Positions 62,632 to 64,000 of a stretch of DNA of 64,000 nucleotides are shown piece by piece. Source of the DNA: an uncultured Peptococcaceae bacterium (GTDB lineage Bacteria; Bacillota; Peptococcia; Peptococcales; Peptococcaceae); contig CATJSX010000193.1 of assembly GCA_949743265.1 (NCBI GenBank), positions 21,632-85,631 on the forward strand. The letters are read 5' to 3'. Within the stretch, counting starts at the first letter, position 1. The number at the start of each line of letters is the position of its first letter. A program made the translations under genes and the position numbers. The notes under the pieces were generated by a model. It searched no databases, had not been told where the DNA came from, and saw nothing but the letters and a program-made list of their open reading frames with translations.

Positions 62632-63351
62632 GTGGGATTATTTGATTGGTTTGGAAAAAAGAATAAACAAGAAGAAATTTTTGAAGATGAAGCAACTACA
62701 GAAACTCCAGATTTGGATCACTATTCTGGTATTCGTGTTGAAGTCGCTACTTTTGAAGGCGAAATACTTTTTGTCGCCAAGCTGATGAGGATACATGGAA
62801 ACACAGCAGAGCTGCATCAATACTCTGAAGCAGCAATTTCACCAGAAGATGCGACAACAGATTCAGTAGAAGTGGAACCGCTTCGCGTTAAAATTCGCGG
62901 CTATAGTGATCATGAGCGCAAAGCCATCTATATGGAAGGAATTATCACGCCTAAAGAACATCATATTTGTCATGTTGAAGATTTAACGCTTGTTGGAATC
63001 AACAATGATCGCGCTTTTTTTCGGCTAAGCACCAATATTGAAGCGAGTATTACGGTTTTTAGCGGCATATCACCGGGCGAAAAAAAATGTAAATTGTTAA
63101 ATATTAGCATAGGCGGCGCATGTATCAGCACTGAATATCAATTTCATGAAGCGGATAGATTTCTATTAAAAGTCAATTTGCTAGAAGACAGACCGTTATC
63201 AGTAATGTATTGTCAAGTACTACGTATTATCGAAAAAAATGAAAATATATTCGAATATGGTTGTAAATTTCTGGAATTAACCGAAGAAGATCAGGAAACG
63301 ATTACTCAAAATATCTTTGAAGCTCAACGAAAACAACGTAGTACAGTTTAG
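62632..63351 (+). CDS. PilZ-domain c-di-GMP receptor
   Basis: A 239-residue protein. The N-terminal part (after the acidic start MGLFDWFGKKNKQEEIF) resembles the YcgR-N-type beta domain. The C-terminal PilZ domain has the c-di-GMP motifs RAFFR and NISIGGACIS (D/N-x-S-x-x-G). It begins with GTG 62632 after AGGAGG and 48 nt after the diguanylate cyclase gene, so synthesis and sensing of c-di-GMP are co-encoded. It could affect motility or envelope functions. Confidence 0.9.
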   Translation: MGLFDWFGKKNKQEEIFEDEATTETPDLDHYSGIRVEVATFEGEILFVAKLMRIHGNTAELHQYSEAAISPEDATTDSVEVEPLRVKIRGYSDHERKAIYMEGIITPKEHHICHVEDLTLVGINNDRAFFRLSTNIEASITVFSGISPGEKKCKLLNISIGGACISTEYQFHEADRFLLKVNLLEDRPLSVMYCQVLRIIEKNENIFEYGCKFLELTEEDQETITQNIFEAQRKQRSTV

Positions 63352-63412
63352 AGAGTAGCCTGTGCGTAACGACTCTGATTTTAAATGGTGATTGTGGTAA
63401 AAATTTTGGGCA

Positions 63413-63457
63413 CAAAAAAAGAGCTCCGGCAGATATTGCCGCAGCTCTTTTTTTGTG
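63413..63457. terminator. Bidirectional terminator after the PilZ gene
   Basis: AAAAAAAGAGCT and AGCTCTTTTTTT arms enclose a GGCA/TGCC inner stem; it serves the convergent PilZ and LysR6 genes. Confidence 0.95.
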
Positions 63458-63591
63458 CAGATATTATTGCAAGGATTAAAACTATAAAAATATAGTAAAC
63501 CAAGTTTATTATTTTCGTAAAACCAAGAGTAATATTTTTAGATTGCCACATAAAAATGGGCTAGTAAAGTAATCTTAAAAAATAAAGAAAA

Positions 63592-64000
63592 TCACCTAAA
63601 GCTAATTTGCATCAAATATTTTTGCAGACTGTCGATAAAAATTTGTTCTACTGCCGTCAAACGATGTTCCATAGGATAAATTAAATAATAAGCAATAGAA
63701 ACATTATTATTAAAGGGACGCCAGAAAATGGAATTTTCTTGAGCAAAATACTGTTTATACACAAAATAGGGTAATTCGCAAAAGGCATTTTGTTGATTGA
63801 AGGCTTTAATATGCAAGTTAACATTAGTTGACGATAAAATAATTCGTTCAAAAATAGGAAAATTTTCCAAACGGAAACACGTCATAGGCCAATCATTGTC
63901 AGCCAGCATATCGGGATAAATTTCTTTTTCACTGGCTTGCGGTGAATTTTTGGACAAACATAAACCAAACATATCCTGAAATAACAGTTGATAGTTGAAA
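63592..64000 (-). CDS. LysR-type regulator, C-terminal part (LysR6, cut by right edge)
   Basis: The frame is open from base 64000 to a stop at 63592, giving the last 135 or so residues of a LysR effector domain (FNYQLLFQDMFGLCLSKNSP, then SSTNVNLHIKAFNQQNAFCE and a final SLQKYLMQIS helix). The helix-turn-helix lies outside the window. The form resembles LysR1 of module A, and another hydrolase-permease module may lie to the right, which cannot be seen. Confidence 0.7.
   Translation of the reverse strand, partial: FNYQLLFQDMFGLCLSKNSPQASEKEIYPDMLADNDWPMTCFRLENFPIFERIILSSTNVNLHIKAFNQQNAFCELPYFVYKQYFAQENSIFWRPFNNNVSIAYYLIYPMEHRLTAVEQIFIDSLQKYLMQISFR

Noticed and set aside
1..64000. CRISPR arrays, rRNA and tRNA genes
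   Set aside because: No regularly spaced direct repeats, no rRNA-like stretches and no cloverleaf with CCA-type end noticed on either strand, though a tRNA scan could not be run.

Overview
The window comes from a low-GC, endospore-forming anaerobe of the Bacillota, and I favour a Negativicutes (Sporomusaceae-like) lineage. The evidence is a sporulation set (spoIIE, the spoIIAA-spoIIAB-sigF operon, a Gin-type sigma-G inhibitor), an [FeFe]-hydrogenase maturation pair (hydG with a TM1266-type regulator), cytochrome bd oxidase, a DNA style rich in AAGGAGG-type ribosome binding sites, and many LysR regulators. No rRNA, tRNA or CRISPR array was seen. The lineage is inferred from gene content only.

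The dominant signal is a repeated module between 1.6 and 54 kb. Six paralogous cytoplasmic hydrolases of the alkaline-phosphatase superfamily (668-708 aa, Thr nucleophile, nucleotide pyrophosphatase/phosphonoacetate-hydrolase-like, COG3379-like) lie at 2.8, 7.8, 13.5, 32.1, 48.4 and 50.4 kb. Five DASS/SLC13-like anion permeases accompany them, and LysR-type regulators flank most modules. Module A is LysR1 < > hydrolase 1, permease 1. Module B is LysR2 converging on permease 2-hydrolase 2. Module C is hydrolase 3, an ABC-type ATPase, a zinc-ribbon protein, permease 3 and a short-chain dehydrogenase. Module D is hydrolase 4, permease 4 and two overlapping LysR genes. Module E is LysR5, tandem hydrolases 5 and 6, and permease 5. 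The hydrolases lack signal peptides, so I infer that the permeases import intact organophosphorus or similar anions that are then hydrolysed in the cytoplasm. The substrate is unknown. This is the best candidate for an undescribed system.

Other regions. 1-1.5 kb: a MATE exporter (cut by the window edge) and a K+-channel-like protein. 11.6-13.2 kb: an M23 peptidase with an apparent AUU start, and gin. 19.4-21.3 kb: hydG and a TM1266-type gene behind a riboswitch-like leader ending in a terminator. 21.8-26.9 kb: a DUF4097-like protein and an overlapping NAD-salvage operon (DUF695-RraB protein, NrtR-like Nudix regulator, nicotinamidase, nicotinate phosphoribosyltransferase). 27.2-29.5 kb: spoIIE. 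29.6-31.9 kb: an AraC/EamA pair that looks acquired. 37.7-38.3 kb: decayed conjugative-element sequence. 39-41.7 kb: cydAB. 41.8-47.1 kb: small and cell-envelope genes (DUF3788, HAD phosphatase, D,D-carboxypeptidase, AlkD-like, LytR-CpsA-Psr). 54 kb: an IS200/IS605 transposase remnant. 54.3-61.2 kb: the spoIIA operon, asparaginase, AI-2E-family permease, small zinc-ribbon and PRC-barrel proteins, PepD and a GNAT acetyltransferase. 61.6-63.4 kb: a diguanylate cyclase response regulator followed by a PilZ receptor. The right edge cuts a further LysR regulator.

Functions are family-level assignments from motifs read by eye; no database search was possible.
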